64,000 nucleotides of DNA. Origin: Betaproteobacteria bacterium. GTDB taxonomy: Bacteria; Pseudomonadota; Gammaproteobacteria; Burkholderiales; Usitatibacteraceae. Position 1 is the first letter of the stretch; each line of letters opens with the position of its first letter. Positions 47,373 through 55,635 of this stretch are shown one piece after another. The position numbers were made by a program, and so were the translations under genes. The stretch spans positions 50,432-114,431 of the forward strand of contig JADKJR010000038.1 in the NCBI GenBank assembly GCA_016720925.1, in the 5' to 3' direction. The notes under the pieces were generated by a model, which worked only from the letters and a program-made list of their open reading frames with translations, ran no database searches and was not told where the DNA came from.

Positions 47373-47843
47373 TCAAATGAAGAGGCAGATGTCGGTATCG
47401 CCGGCGAATCCCATGAAGGTCGATGCGCCGCCGTAAGTCACCTCTTCGATGAATTCGCTCTTGTCGAATTCGAACAGATCGACGGTCATCTGGCAGGCGA
47501 CGAACTTGACCTCGGCTTCGAGGCAGAGCGCCCGCAGTTCTTCAAGGGACGCAACGCCCTTGGATTTCATCTTGTTCTTCATCATCATTGTCGCCATCGA
47601 CTCCATGCCCGGCAAAATTTGCACGAGAACCGGCATGGGCACGGGCATCGGCATTGCCGGATTTGCAAGCGGACTGATTTTTACGTCCGACAAATCCTTG
47701 CGCAGAAGTTGCAGGCCATAGAACGTGAAGAAAATCTGCACTTCATATCCGAGCGCGGCCGCCGTGGACGCCAAAATGAACGGTGGATACGCCATGTCGA
47801 GCGTACCCTTGGTGGCGATGAGCGCCATCTTCTTTGTTGCCAT
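47373..47843 (-). CDS. dsrE2: DsrE2-like sulfur-transfer protein
   Basis: A 156-residue DsrE/DsrF-like protein of the DsrE2 group. KKMALIATKGTLDMAYPPF starts the fold, a hydrophobic Met/Pro-rich stretch (PMPVPMPVLVQILPGM) lies in the middle, and the conserved cysteine is in VKFVACQMTVDLF. DsrE2 proteins pass protein-bound sulfur with TusA and rhodanese. Here tusA is directly upstream, 72 bp away; no rhodanese gene is present. Confidence 0.88.
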   Translation of the reverse strand: MATKKMALIATKGTLDMAYPPFILASTAAALGYEVQIFFTFYGLQLLRKDLSDVKISPLANPAMPMPVPMPVLVQILPGMESMATMMMKNKMKSKGVASLEELRALCLEAEVKFVACQMTVDLFEFDKSEFIEEVTYGGASTFMGFAGDTDICLFI

Positions 47844-47915
47844 GATTTCTCCTGGGTTATCAATAAGCGATGAGGCGCGCCAACCGCGACGGGCTTGCGC
47901 AATGCAAAGGCGCGG

Positions 47916-48143
47916 TCAAGCCTTTTTCATCAGGAATACATATTTGCCGCCTTCCTCAGTCGAGGAAAGCAGGGAATGGCCGGTCTGCTCGGCGAACGCC
48001 GTCATGTCGGCGACGGATCCGCGGTCAGTCGAGATGATCTTGAGAACCTGTCCCGAGCTCATGTCGTTAAGCGCCTTCTTGGTTTTTACGATGGGCAGCG
48101 GGCAGGAAAGGCCGGATGCGTCGAATTCCTTGTCAAAACTCAT
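47916..48143 (-). CDS. tusA: TusA family sulfur carrier
   Basis: A 75-residue TusA-like protein with the active cysteine in DASGLSCPLPIVKTKKAL (the CPxP motif). The start at 48143 follows AAGGAG. In sulfur oxidisers TusA receives sulfane sulfur and hands it to DsrEFH or sHdr-type proteins; its neighbour here is DsrE2. It is longer N-terminal extension-free, matching the usual 75-85 residue length. Confidence 0.93.
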   Translation of the reverse strand: MSFDKEFDASGLSCPLPIVKTKKALNDMSSGQVLKIISTDRGSVADMTAFAEQTGHSLLSSTEEGGKYVFLMKKA

Positions 48144-48528
48144 GTAATTTCTCCTTGTGCGAATGGGGTGGCGCTTCCGGTCAACTCGACCGGTCGGGCA
48201 CGTTTGGTTCTGTTTCAAATCTTTTGTTGAGCGGTTTGTCAGCAATTACATTTTGTTGCTTTTCAAGCTTCGCTTGATATTGCGCCAAGCTGAAACGACG
48301 GTATTGATATGCATCAGACAAGGACCAAATCTTTGAAATGCCCAGTTTTACTCGGTCGCTATATCGCGTGGACAAATTGAAATATCCGCATGAAACAGAG
48401 CGATACACCGAGCCATGCGAAGTCCATCTGACTCGCATTAGGCGGTCTTGCGCAATTCCAGTCTATTCCCGCAGCGAGTAATGGCCCGACTACCCATGTG
48501 GGTAGGTTGCCCCCCCGCCAAGTGAGGA
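48144..48528. other. Intergenic region with a perfect hairpin
   Basis: A gap of 385 bp between the tusA start and the end of the Rieske fusion gene, with lower GC than its neighbours. It holds the inverted repeat CTACCCATGTGGGTAG (48490-48505) and an open frame at 48181-48438 on the minus strand, which is not convincing as a gene. The tusA promoter should be here. Confidence 0.5.
48490..48505. promoter_or_regulatory. Candidate operator palindrome CTACCCATGTGGGTAG
   Basis: Two 7-base arms around TG form a perfect inverted repeat about 350 bp upstream of tusA. The half-site GGGTA recurs as tandem direct repeats at 54276-54300 between the two sulfur clusters. Could be a regulator site or a hairpin; inferred only. 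Confidence 0.3.
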
Positions 48529-49155
48529 CTACCAGAAGGCCAGCAAACGGCCCTCGGCGACCTTGGAGTCGAAGCGCTTCAGCGGGCTGTTGCCCTTCTT
48601 GATGCAATCGCCGCTTCTGACATCGAATTCCCATTGGTGTTTTGGGCAAGTCAGGGTGCTGCCATTGAGGGCCAAATGCGGAATATTGGTGCTCTGATGG
48701 GGACAGCGGCTGTCGTACACCTGAAAGGATTCATTGCTGCGATAAATGAACAGGCCGCGCCCGTCACAGTCAATTCGCGTGACATCACCATCCTTGACAT
48801 CGTCAATGGCCAGGACGTCGTGCCACTCACCGGTGCTGGCCAGTGCATCGGGCGAGAATTCCGGGATATTCATGTCCAGGATGATATCCACCGCCCAGAT
48901 GATTTTTGCCAGGCCCAACGCCGGAAACGCCATCAGCAGCGCGTCGAGAATTTCCGCCGGCGTACTTCCCTCGCGCAATGCTCGCCCCAGATACTGGCGA
49001 AACCCGCGATCTGTCTGCGCATGGACTTTGGTAATGACGGAAATCAGGTTCCTGGTTTTTGGGTCGAGATGCTTGCCGGCATCTTTCAGGAAGGCAAAGT
49101 AGTGCCCCAACGCTTCCGGTCGGGTTTTTAGCAGGTAGTTCAGTGCGTCACTCAT
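48529..49155 (-). CDS. Carboxymuconolactone decarboxylase-like domain fused to a Rieske 2Fe-2S domain
   Basis: A 208-residue fusion. Residues 1-95 resemble the all-helical CMD/AhpD fold (DPKTRNLISVITKVHAQTD, GSTPAEILDALLMAFP) but lack the CxxC of active AhpD. Residues about 105-208 are a Rieske ferredoxin domain with cluster motifs RCPHQ and CPKHQWEFD (Cys-X-His and Cys-X2-His) and the expected RLLAF end. It lies in the leftward sulfur cluster between tusA and the SulP pair, so an electron-transfer role there is inferred. There is no export signal. Confidence 0.85.
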   Translation of the reverse strand: MSDALNYLLKTRPEALGHYFAFLKDAGKHLDPKTRNLISVITKVHAQTDRGFRQYLGRALREGSTPAEILDALLMAFPALGLAKIIWAVDIILDMNIPEFSPDALASTGEWHDVLAIDDVKDGDVTRIDCDGRGLFIYRSNESFQVYDSRCPHQSTNIPHLALNGSTLTCPKHQWEFDVRSGDCIKKGNSPLKRFDSKVAEGRLLAFW

Positions 49156-49343
49156 GGTGTGAAATCACTTTCATTCAGGGTTGAAATTTTGCGGTCGTTG
49201 TATCCCTTGCTTGCTTCCCGAATTGCTCCGCAAATCGTTTCCACGCTTTTCGAACAATAACCAGATGCAGTTAAAGTTCGGTGTTGCATGTTGTGCCGGC
49301 GACGAACTTGCGGAGACAAGTCGGGCTTTTGATGCATATCGTT

Positions 49344-51467
49344 TTACGGGTGTGGCATGTTGGCTGGATTCAGCGGGTCATCCTTCCCGGCTTCGCCAAG
49401 CCACCGGCAGATGGCGGCAAGCGCCATGTCTTCGTTCGGAAAGATATGCGTCTGTCCAATGTCCTCGAACAATCCGGTGCGATGCATCACATCCAGCACT
49501 TGTTTCTTCAGGCCGGAAAACACGAGCGTGATGCCGTAATCGCGTAGCCGCTCGTGCAATTGCCTGACGATGTCCTCGCCTGATGCATCGAGATTGTTGA
49601 TGCCGTTGCCGACGATCAATACATACTTTGCGGCCGGCTTCGTTGCCACGGCATCCAGCACGGCGTCCTCGAAATAGGCCATGTTGGCAAAATACAATTG
49701 GCCGTCGAAACGCACCGGCACCACATGTTCGCTGGTCAGCATTTCCGGATGGACCTTCACGTCGCGCAGCGTGCCGTCGGTGTAACGCCCCAACCGGGCC
49801 ACGCGCGGCTTCATCGAGCGATACAGGAAGAGCAAGATGGCGACAGCGGCGCCGAGCAGAATGCCATTGTCCAAATGCGGCGCGAAGGCCAATGTCGCCA
49901 CGAACGTTACGCCGGCGGCAATGCCGTCATGTTTATGCACTTGCCAAGCGTGCTTGATCGCCGAAAAATTGATCAGGCCGATCACTGCCATGATGATGAC
50001 CGCAGCCAGCACCGCCTGAGGCAGGTGATATAGCAATGGCGTCAGAAACAGCAGCGTCAGCAGTACGATGACACTGGCGAACACTGACGACAGGCCGGTC
50101 CTGGCATTGGCGTTGAGATTGACCGCGGAACGCGAGAATGAGCCGCTCACCGGAAAAGAATGACTGAGGCTGCCTACCAGGTTCGCCAAACCCTGGCCGA
50201 GCAATTCCTGATTCGGATCGATCCGCTGCCTGGTCTTGGCGGCCATTGCCTTGGCAATGGAGATTGCTTCCATGAAACCAACCAGGGAAATGACCAGCGC
50301 GCTGGAAAACAACAGTCCAATGTCATTCCAGCGCAGGGTCGGAAGGGAAAGTTCCGGCAGCCCGGCAGGAATGCGACCCACGACCTCTCCGCCGCCGATC
50401 AACTTCAATTCACCTTCGCCCAGTTTGCCGATGCGCCAACGATATCCATCCGATGTCTCGCCGGCCGGAACTTGCCCGGCGAGATAGAGTTTGGGTTTGC
50501 CGCGCTCTTGCGCGGGTACTTGCTCGAAGATGAATTCGCGCAGCGAACGGCTGTTCTTGCGCTTCTCGTTTTCGGCGTTGCCCAGTTCCAGTTGCAGCAG
50601 TTCGATCTCGTAACGCACCGCCGCGACCTGCTGGCCGGTCACGCCCCGTTTCTGGGCCTGTTTCAGGTCCGCGACATGCCGGTTAACCTGTTCTTTCAAC
50701 CGCGCGATATGCGATTCTGTCTTCATGAATTCACTCGCCAGGAAGCTGACTTCGCCATTCATGATGTATTCCACGCGGCTGGTGCTGTTGTGCTCGAAGG
50801 CGATGCCCCAGCTCACCAGCGTCGACAGCGCGACCGCAACCAGGACATTGGGCAACTTTGGCGTGAAGCGCTTCATGCCGATCATGATGACGAAGGCACC
50901 GACGCCCATCATCAAAGTCGGTAGATGCGTCTCACCGACTTGTTGGAGCATTCCCCAGACGTCCTGCAGGAAATGTTCGCTGCGTCCAATGGAAATGCCG
51001 AACAGTTTGTTGAGCTGGGACATGCCGATGATGATTGCGGCGGCATTGGTGAAACCGACGATAACCGGATGCGACAGGAAGTTGACCACGATGCCCAGCT
51101 TGAACGCACCAAGCGTCAACTGAATCAAACCGACCAGCAGTGCAAGTAGCACGGCGAGCGCGATGAACTGCTCCGAGCCGGAAGCGGCCAGTGGAGCAAG
51201 TGCCGATGCCGTCAACAATGACACCACCGCCACGGGTCCGGTGGCAAGCTGTGCGGATGATCCCCAAAGCGCGGCAATCATGCCGGGCAGGAATGCCGCA
51301 TACAGTCCATAGAAGGGTGGCAGACCCGCCAGCTGGGCGTAGGCCATGGATTGCGGAACGAGTACCAGGGCCACGGTGAGGCCCGCGATCAGATCGGCCG
51401 TTAGCGTCTCGCGCCGCAATGGCCACCATGAAACAAAGGGGAAAAGGCGGCCGATTCGACCATTCAT
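49344..51467 (-). CDS. SulP family anion transporter with an extra coiled-coil insert
   Basis: A 707-residue SulP (SLC26-type) permease. The N-terminal transport core shows DLIAGLTVALVLVPQSMAYA and GLPPFYGLYAAFLPG; the C-terminal STAS domain ends LKKQVLDVMHRTGLFEDIG. Between membrane segments there is an insert of about 140 residues (roughly 225-366) with a Lys/Glu/Gln-rich coiled coil, absent from the neighbouring SulP and from ordinary members. Substrate may be sulfate, another sulfur oxyanion or bicarbonate. Its start overlaps the stop of the upstream SulP gene (ATGA). Confidence 0.92.
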   Translation of the reverse strand: MNGRIGRLFPFVSWWPLRRETLTADLIAGLTVALVLVPQSMAYAQLAGLPPFYGLYAAFLPGMIAALWGSSAQLATGPVAVVSLLTASALAPLAASGSEQFIALAVLLALLVGLIQLTLGAFKLGIVVNFLSHPVIVGFTNAAAIIIGMSQLNKLFGISIGRSEHFLQDVWGMLQQVGETHLPTLMMGVGAFVIMIGMKRFTPKLPNVLVAVALSTLVSWGIAFEHNSTSRVEYIMNGEVSFLASEFMKTESHIARLKEQVNRHVADLKQAQKRGVTGQQVAAVRYEIELLQLELGNAENEKRKNSRSLREFIFEQVPAQERGKPKLYLAGQVPAGETSDGYRWRIGKLGEGELKLIGGGEVVGRIPAGLPELSLPTLRWNDIGLLFSSALVISLVGFMEAISIAKAMAAKTRQRIDPNQELLGQGLANLVGSLSHSFPVSGSFSRSAVNLNANARTGLSSVFASVIVLLTLLFLTPLLYHLPQAVLAAVIIMAVIGLINFSAIKHAWQVHKHDGIAAGVTFVATLAFAPHLDNGILLGAAVAILLFLYRSMKPRVARLGRYTDGTLRDVKVHPEMLTSEHVVPVRFDGQLYFANMAYFEDAVLDAVATKPAAKYVLIVGNGINNLDASGEDIVRQLHERLRDYGITLVFSGLKKQVLDVMHRTGLFEDIGQTHIFPNEDMALAAICRWLGEAGKDDPLNPANMPHP

Positions 51468-53245
51468 GATCTGGGTTCACCGTCCGGCAGCTTGTCGTGA
51501 CACTCGGTGAAGATTCGTGTCTTGCAAGTTCGGCAGATCTCCGAATCGAGCGTGGAATAGATGGGTTTGATCCAGTTCGACATCGCCGGAAAGAATCCGC
51601 CCGCGCCGATGTCGTGCAACTTGTCGGCCTTGCGCAGAAAATTGTAGATGGCGTTATTGCACCGATAGAAATACAAGCCGCCGCCCAGGTTGCGGCGCCG
51701 TCGTGCCTCCTGCGCCAGCATCTCAGCGCCAGCTACATCAACGAAATTGATGCCATGCGCGAGGATCATCACGGACTTCTGGTGCGGGTTGATCTCGTCG
51801 ATCTGCATCAGCCCATCGCGCACATAATCCACGGCGCCGAAGAAAATTGAACCGTTGATACGCGCGATGCGAAACTGCGGACATTCGGGATGTCCCTTCG
51901 CGTCGACGAAGTGATATGCGCCTTCCTCACTGGCAGGTACGCAGGGCACGAGGGATGGCCTGGAAACACGATAAAGATAGAGTGACAACGAGAGCAGAAT
52001 GCCGAAGAAAATGCCTTTTTCCAGGTCGATCACGGTACCGACCAATGTGACCCACAAGATCACGGCTTCGGCCCGGCTAATTCTGGTGATCTCGGCGATG
52101 TGATGAAAATCGATGAGTCCCCAGGCCACCAGGAACAGGATACCCGCCATTGCCGCCGTTGGCAGGTAGGAAGCCAGGGGGGCCACCAGCAACAGGACAA
52201 GAATCAGAAATATCGATGCGAAAACCGTCGCCAGTGGCGTCTGCGCGCCCGCCGCGTAGTTGACACCACTGCGGTTAAACGAGCCGGACGAGGCGTAAGC
52301 GGAAAAGAAACTGCCGATCAGATTCGACAATCCTTGCCCGATGAATTCCTGGTTACCGTCGATCCGCTGTTCGGATTTCACGGCAATGGAGCGTGAAATG
52401 GAGACCGCCTCGGTCAAGGCCAGCATGGTGACGACCAATGCCGGAAACAGCACTTTGTGGAGGGTTGTGTAGGAGAAATCCGGCATTGAAAATGGGGGCA
52501 GGCCGGCCGATAGCGCGCCCACGGTTTTGATCTGGGTGACGGCGGCGCCAAATTCGCGGTTGACGAGGTAGGCGACGACACTGCCGATGACCATCGCCAC
52601 GATCATATAGGGCAGTTTGGGAATGAACTTCTTCGCCGCGATTCCCGCGGCCAGCGTGACCGCGCCCACCGCGCAGACGTAGGGATTGATGTTACCGGCC
52701 TGCAGGAACAGTTGCTCGATCACAACATGAAATGACGCACCGCGCGCGATGTCGAGGCCAAAGAAATTCTTTACCTGGCTGGCCGCGATCAGCAGCGCGG
52801 CACCCGCCGTGAATCCGATAACCACCGTATGCGAGATGAAATTGACCAGTACGCCCATGCGTGCCAGCCCCAGGATCAACTGGAACAACCCGGTCAGAAA
52901 GGTCAGCGTTAATACCATGCTGATGAACTGTGGTGAACCTGGATCGGCGAGCGGGCTCATGGCGGCGAACACCGCGATGGAAATGGCAGTGGTCGGGCCT
53001 GAAACCAGATGCCAGCTCGATCCGAACAGGGCGGCAATGATGGCCGGCACCATCGCGGCGTAGAGGCCGTATTCCGGAGGCATTCCGGCGATGGTGGCAA
53101 AGGCCACTCCCTGCGGTAACACGATCAGTGCGCCGGTGAGTCCGGCGATCAGGTCGGCGCGAATGGATGGGCGATCCACCATGTGCTTCCATTGCATGAA
53201 GGGAAACAGACGGTACAGCCGGTATTTGCGTGATTGGTGAACCAT
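51464..53245 (-). CDS. SulP family anion transporter with cysteine-rich tail
   Basis: A 593-residue SulP permease with DLIAGLTGALIVLPQGVAFA, GMPPEYGLYAAMVPA and a STAS domain (GSIFFGAVDYVRDG, GINFVDVAGAEML). The last 30 residues after the STAS fold contain EICRTCKTRIFTEC, an unusual cysteine cluster that might bind metal or respond to redox state. First gene of a translationally coupled pair with the longer SulP; it is not a duplicate of it, as the sequences differ widely. Confidence 0.92.
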   Translation of the reverse strand: MVHQSRKYRLYRLFPFMQWKHMVDRPSIRADLIAGLTGALIVLPQGVAFATIAGMPPEYGLYAAMVPAIIAALFGSSWHLVSGPTTAISIAVFAAMSPLADPGSPQFISMVLTLTFLTGLFQLILGLARMGVLVNFISHTVVIGFTAGAALLIAASQVKNFFGLDIARGASFHVVIEQLFLQAGNINPYVCAVGAVTLAAGIAAKKFIPKLPYMIVAMVIGSVVAYLVNREFGAAVTQIKTVGALSAGLPPFSMPDFSYTTLHKVLFPALVVTMLALTEAVSISRSIAVKSEQRIDGNQEFIGQGLSNLIGSFFSAYASSGSFNRSGVNYAAGAQTPLATVFASIFLILVLLLVAPLASYLPTAAMAGILFLVAWGLIDFHHIAEITRISRAEAVILWVTLVGTVIDLEKGIFFGILLSLSLYLYRVSRPSLVPCVPASEEGAYHFVDAKGHPECPQFRIARINGSIFFGAVDYVRDGLMQIDEINPHQKSVMILAHGINFVDVAGAEMLAQEARRRRNLGGGLYFYRCNNAIYNFLRKADKLHDIGAGGFFPAMSNWIKPIYSTLDSEICRTCKTRIFTECHDKLPDGEPRS

Positions 53246-53523
53246 GTGAGTGTTGAATCATCCCACCGTCAGGCAGGAGAGTGTCTTGTGGATGCCTGGC
53301 TTGCTGGAAATAAAACCATCGCTGCGCCGCAATCTGATATTTTCAAGTATAGACGTCACACCGGGCAGCATGGCGATTGAATAAATCCTTGATGCCGGAT
53401 CGGCAAGGAAGCGCCGACGTTACAAGAAAGACAAAGTAGTTTGCCCACGTGAAATAGCGGGGCCAACACGGCCGGCTGGCAATGAGGATGCCGCAATGAG
53501 TTGATCTGTGTCAGGAAACGACC

Positions 53524-54096
53524 TTACATGTTCCTGCGAATCGTCATGGCGCCGCGAATCTGGCCTATGGAGTAGCCAACTCCCTTGTCACCGGGATACC
53601 GCGTTTGCAACTGCGCGGTGACCTCGGGCGCGAGCGTTTCAGGCGCACCATGACATGACAAGCAAATTTGTTGGACGGGAAGGGCGCGCATATAGCGATA
53701 TTCTTTCTTGTCGCCACTTGCCACGACGTCCCACTTTTCCAGTGTCGCGGGACTTTCGCCTGCCGCCGCGCGGCGGTCAAAATCTTCCAGTGCCGCGCGT
53801 TCCCAGGTATCGGGAATTGCCTTGGGATTGCGGTTGCGCAGGCTCACGCGGCGTATGGTCCAACCTGACTGTTCCGAGGCGGCCTTGGCCATTTGCGGCG
53901 CCTTCTCGCTGCATACGCCGATGGCGGATTGTGGCCCGCCCTTGGCAATTTCTTCAGTGAGTACCTGCAGCAGTTTGGGCGGCACGGAACTGGCAGTCTT
54001 GCGTGCATCATTCAGCCACTGCGCTTCGTCGGCAATTGCGTCGGCGGCGGCAAAGGCAGCCGCAAAAAGAGTCAGGGTCAGGGTGATTTTGCGCAT
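53524..54096 (-). CDS. DUF3365 (Tll0287-like) periplasmic haem-binding domain protein
   Basis: A 190-residue protein with a signal peptide (RKITLTLTLFAAAFAAADAIA) and the DUF3365 pattern: IGVCSEKAPQMA, RRVSLRNRNPKAIPDTWE, EYRYMRALPVQQICLSCHG (one CxxCH haem site) and a Tyr-Pro/Asp-Lys-Gly ending GDKGVGYSIGQIRGAMTI. It probably binds one c-type haem in the periplasm and senses or carries electrons. Divergent from the small gene trio that precedes qmoA. The start at 54096 is chosen because it opens the signal peptide. Confidence 0.87.
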   Translation of the reverse strand: MRKITLTLTLFAAAFAAADAIADEAQWLNDARKTASSVPPKLLQVLTEEIAKGGPQSAIGVCSEKAPQMAKAASEQSGWTIRRVSLRNRNPKAIPDTWERAALEDFDRRAAAGESPATLEKWDVVASGDKKEYRYMRALPVQQICLSCHGAPETLAPEVTAQLQTRYPGDKGVGYSIGQIRGAMTIRRNM

Positions 54097-54275
54097 GGGA
54101 ATTTCACTATTGGGAGATTTGGCTGAAGACAATCTAAAGAGCGCATCACGAGAGGGAAATCAACAGCGTACTCCCATATATGGCCGGCTGGGCTGCCGCA
54201 TCGACAGTCGACGCCATTCCGGCAGGATGCGATTCACATACTGATTGCACTAGAAAAACGCCTGCAAGACCATAC

Positions 54276-54300
54276 TCCGAACGGGTAATCCGAATGGGTA
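54276..54300. promoter_or_regulatory. Tandem direct repeat TCCGAAyGGGTA
   Basis: TCCGAACGGGTA (54276-54287) and TCCGAATGGGTA (54289-54300) differ at one base and start 13 bp apart, in the divergent region between the DUF3365 gene and the trio before qmoA. A regulator-binding role is inferred from position and from the shared GGGTA core with 48490-48505. Confidence 0.35.
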
Positions 54301-54390
54301 GGTGACTTATTGGTGTGCGAGGCGAACAATGATCGTTGTCGTGCGCCCCTGGTAAAGGCGGCGCGCCACTTTCCGAATCGAGGCCATGCC

Positions 54391-54807
54391 GTGAATGCAA
54401 TTGTTGCCGATTTCACCGAGGCAGAACGCGAACTGGTCGCGGATATTTTGCAGGAGCGCTACCTCAAGACGCTTCTGCCGGAACCGGCCGACAGTGAGCT
54501 GAAGCTCGACCCCGCCAGCGACGACCTGACCATTTGCCCGACGCTCTACTGGAAAGAGCGCGGCGCGCATTTTGTGGTCTGCAAGGTGGCGGATGGCCAA
54601 TATCGTTGCCAGTTTTTCTACGCCGATGCCGACCATTACGGAACAGGCCAGGATGAATACACGGACCTGCGTCATTGTGTGCTGACGCTGCTGCGGGTCC
54701 AGGCGGACCATGAAGCGCAGAGCGCCGGCATTTCCAGTGAGGCAACCGCTGCGGAATTAGCGAATGGCCACGGTGACGATGAATATCATGGCCCGGTCGT
54801 GATATGA
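54391..54807 (+). CDS. Uncharacterised protein, first of a coupled trio
   Basis: A 138-residue acidic cytoplasmic protein with no recognised domain. Seen are a helical start (DFTEAERELVADILQERYLK), a beta-rich middle (TICPTLYWKERGAHFVVCKV, YRCQFFYADADHYG) and an acidic tail. The GTG at 54391 is chosen because GAGG lies about 8 bp upstream; the frame is open from 54310. The stop overlaps the next ATG (ATGA). It is divergent from the DUF3365 gene. Confidence 0.65.
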   Translation: MNAIVADFTEAERELVADILQERYLKTLLPEPADSELKLDPASDDLTICPTLYWKERGAHFVVCKVADGQYRCQFFYADADHYGTGQDEYTDLRHCVLTLLRVQADHEAQSAGISSEATAAELANGHGDDEYHGPVVI

Positions 54808-54998
54808 CTCTCGACCGGGCGCGTCAGTTGCTCGAAACACAGGCCGACTTTGGCGGCGGTTACAACCGTCATGGTACGCGGCTGATCCTCGCCGAGGTCG
54901 CGCGCGAACATGGGCAGGATGCGGCTGACGGCCTGATTCGCGAACTCGACCTTGAACGTGTGTTCGGCATAGCGCCCGGCACACAGATCGCGCCATGA
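54804..54998 (+). CDS. Uncharacterised 64-residue protein
   Basis: A small soluble protein (TLDRARQLLETQADFGG, HGTRLILAEVAREHGQDAAD) predicted mostly helical. It overlaps both neighbours by four bases (ATGA at each end), so it is translated with them. That coupling, not sequence similarity, is the reason for calling it a gene. No function is recognised. Confidence 0.7.
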   Translation: MTLDRARQLLETQADFGGGYNRHGTRLILAEVAREHGQDAADGLIRELDLERVFGIAPGTQIAP

Positions 54999-55516
54999 AA
55001 ATTTGTGTCGTTTCCGACAGTCATGATCGAGCACCGATGCTCGCGGCAGCGGTTGCCGCCGCGAAGGAAGCCGGTGCTGAGGCCGTCGTACACTGCGGTG
55101 ACCTGATCGGGGCGATGACGTTGCGCCCGCTGATTCAGATTGGCTTGCCCGTCCATGTGGTGCATGGCAACAATCTCGGCGACCCGGTCGCGATGTGGAA
55201 TTTATGCCGCACATCGGGCGGACTGATCACTTATCACGGGCCCGACATCGATTTGCAGATGGGCGGACGCCGTTTGTTTGCCACGCACTATCCGCACTAC
55301 GGTCGCGGCCTGGCGTGCACGGGTGACTACGATATCGTCTGCTGCGGTCATTCCCATGTCGCCAGCGTGGTGCAACAGCCGACCATCATCGGCGGCATGA
55401 CATGGCTGTTGAACCCCGGGAGCGTGGGCGGTCTTGGCGCCCCGGCGACCTGGCTGCTGGCGGATCTCGCCACGCTCGATTTCCAGATTCGGCAATTGGA
55501 CTACCCCAATGGGTAA
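54995..55516 (+). CDS. Metallophosphoesterase, YfcE/MJ0936 type
   Basis: A 173-residue calcineurin-like phosphodiesterase with the metal motifs DSHDR, HCGDLIG, VHGNNLGD, THYPHYGRG and CGHSH. The first Asp-x-His is followed by an Arg rather than the usual Gly-Asn context, but all five motifs are present. Small members hydrolyse phosphodiesters of unknown cellular identity. Third gene of the coupled trio; qmoA follows 119 bp later in the same direction. Confidence 0.9.
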   Translation: MKICVVSDSHDRAPMLAAAVAAAKEAGAEAVVHCGDLIGAMTLRPLIQIGLPVHVVHGNNLGDPVAMWNLCRTSGGLITYHGPDIDLQMGGRRLFATHYPHYGRGLACTGDYDIVCCGHSHVASVVQQPTIIGGMTWLLNPGSVGGLGAPATWLLADLATLDFQIRQLDYPNG

Positions 55517-55635
55517 TGTCTTCTACGCCCTGTTTTGTTTACCATAGACCCAACGTGTTGCCAGAAGAATGGCGGGCGCAAGCGTACGCAAGGTAATCGA
55601 AACACCCTCGTAACCTGTAATGTTGTGGAGGATTC

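Noticed and set aside
48181..48438. A possible 85-residue gene upstream of tusA on the minus strand.
   Set aside because: No ribosome site and no domain; composition fits chance in an AT-richer gap. Transcription could change this view.
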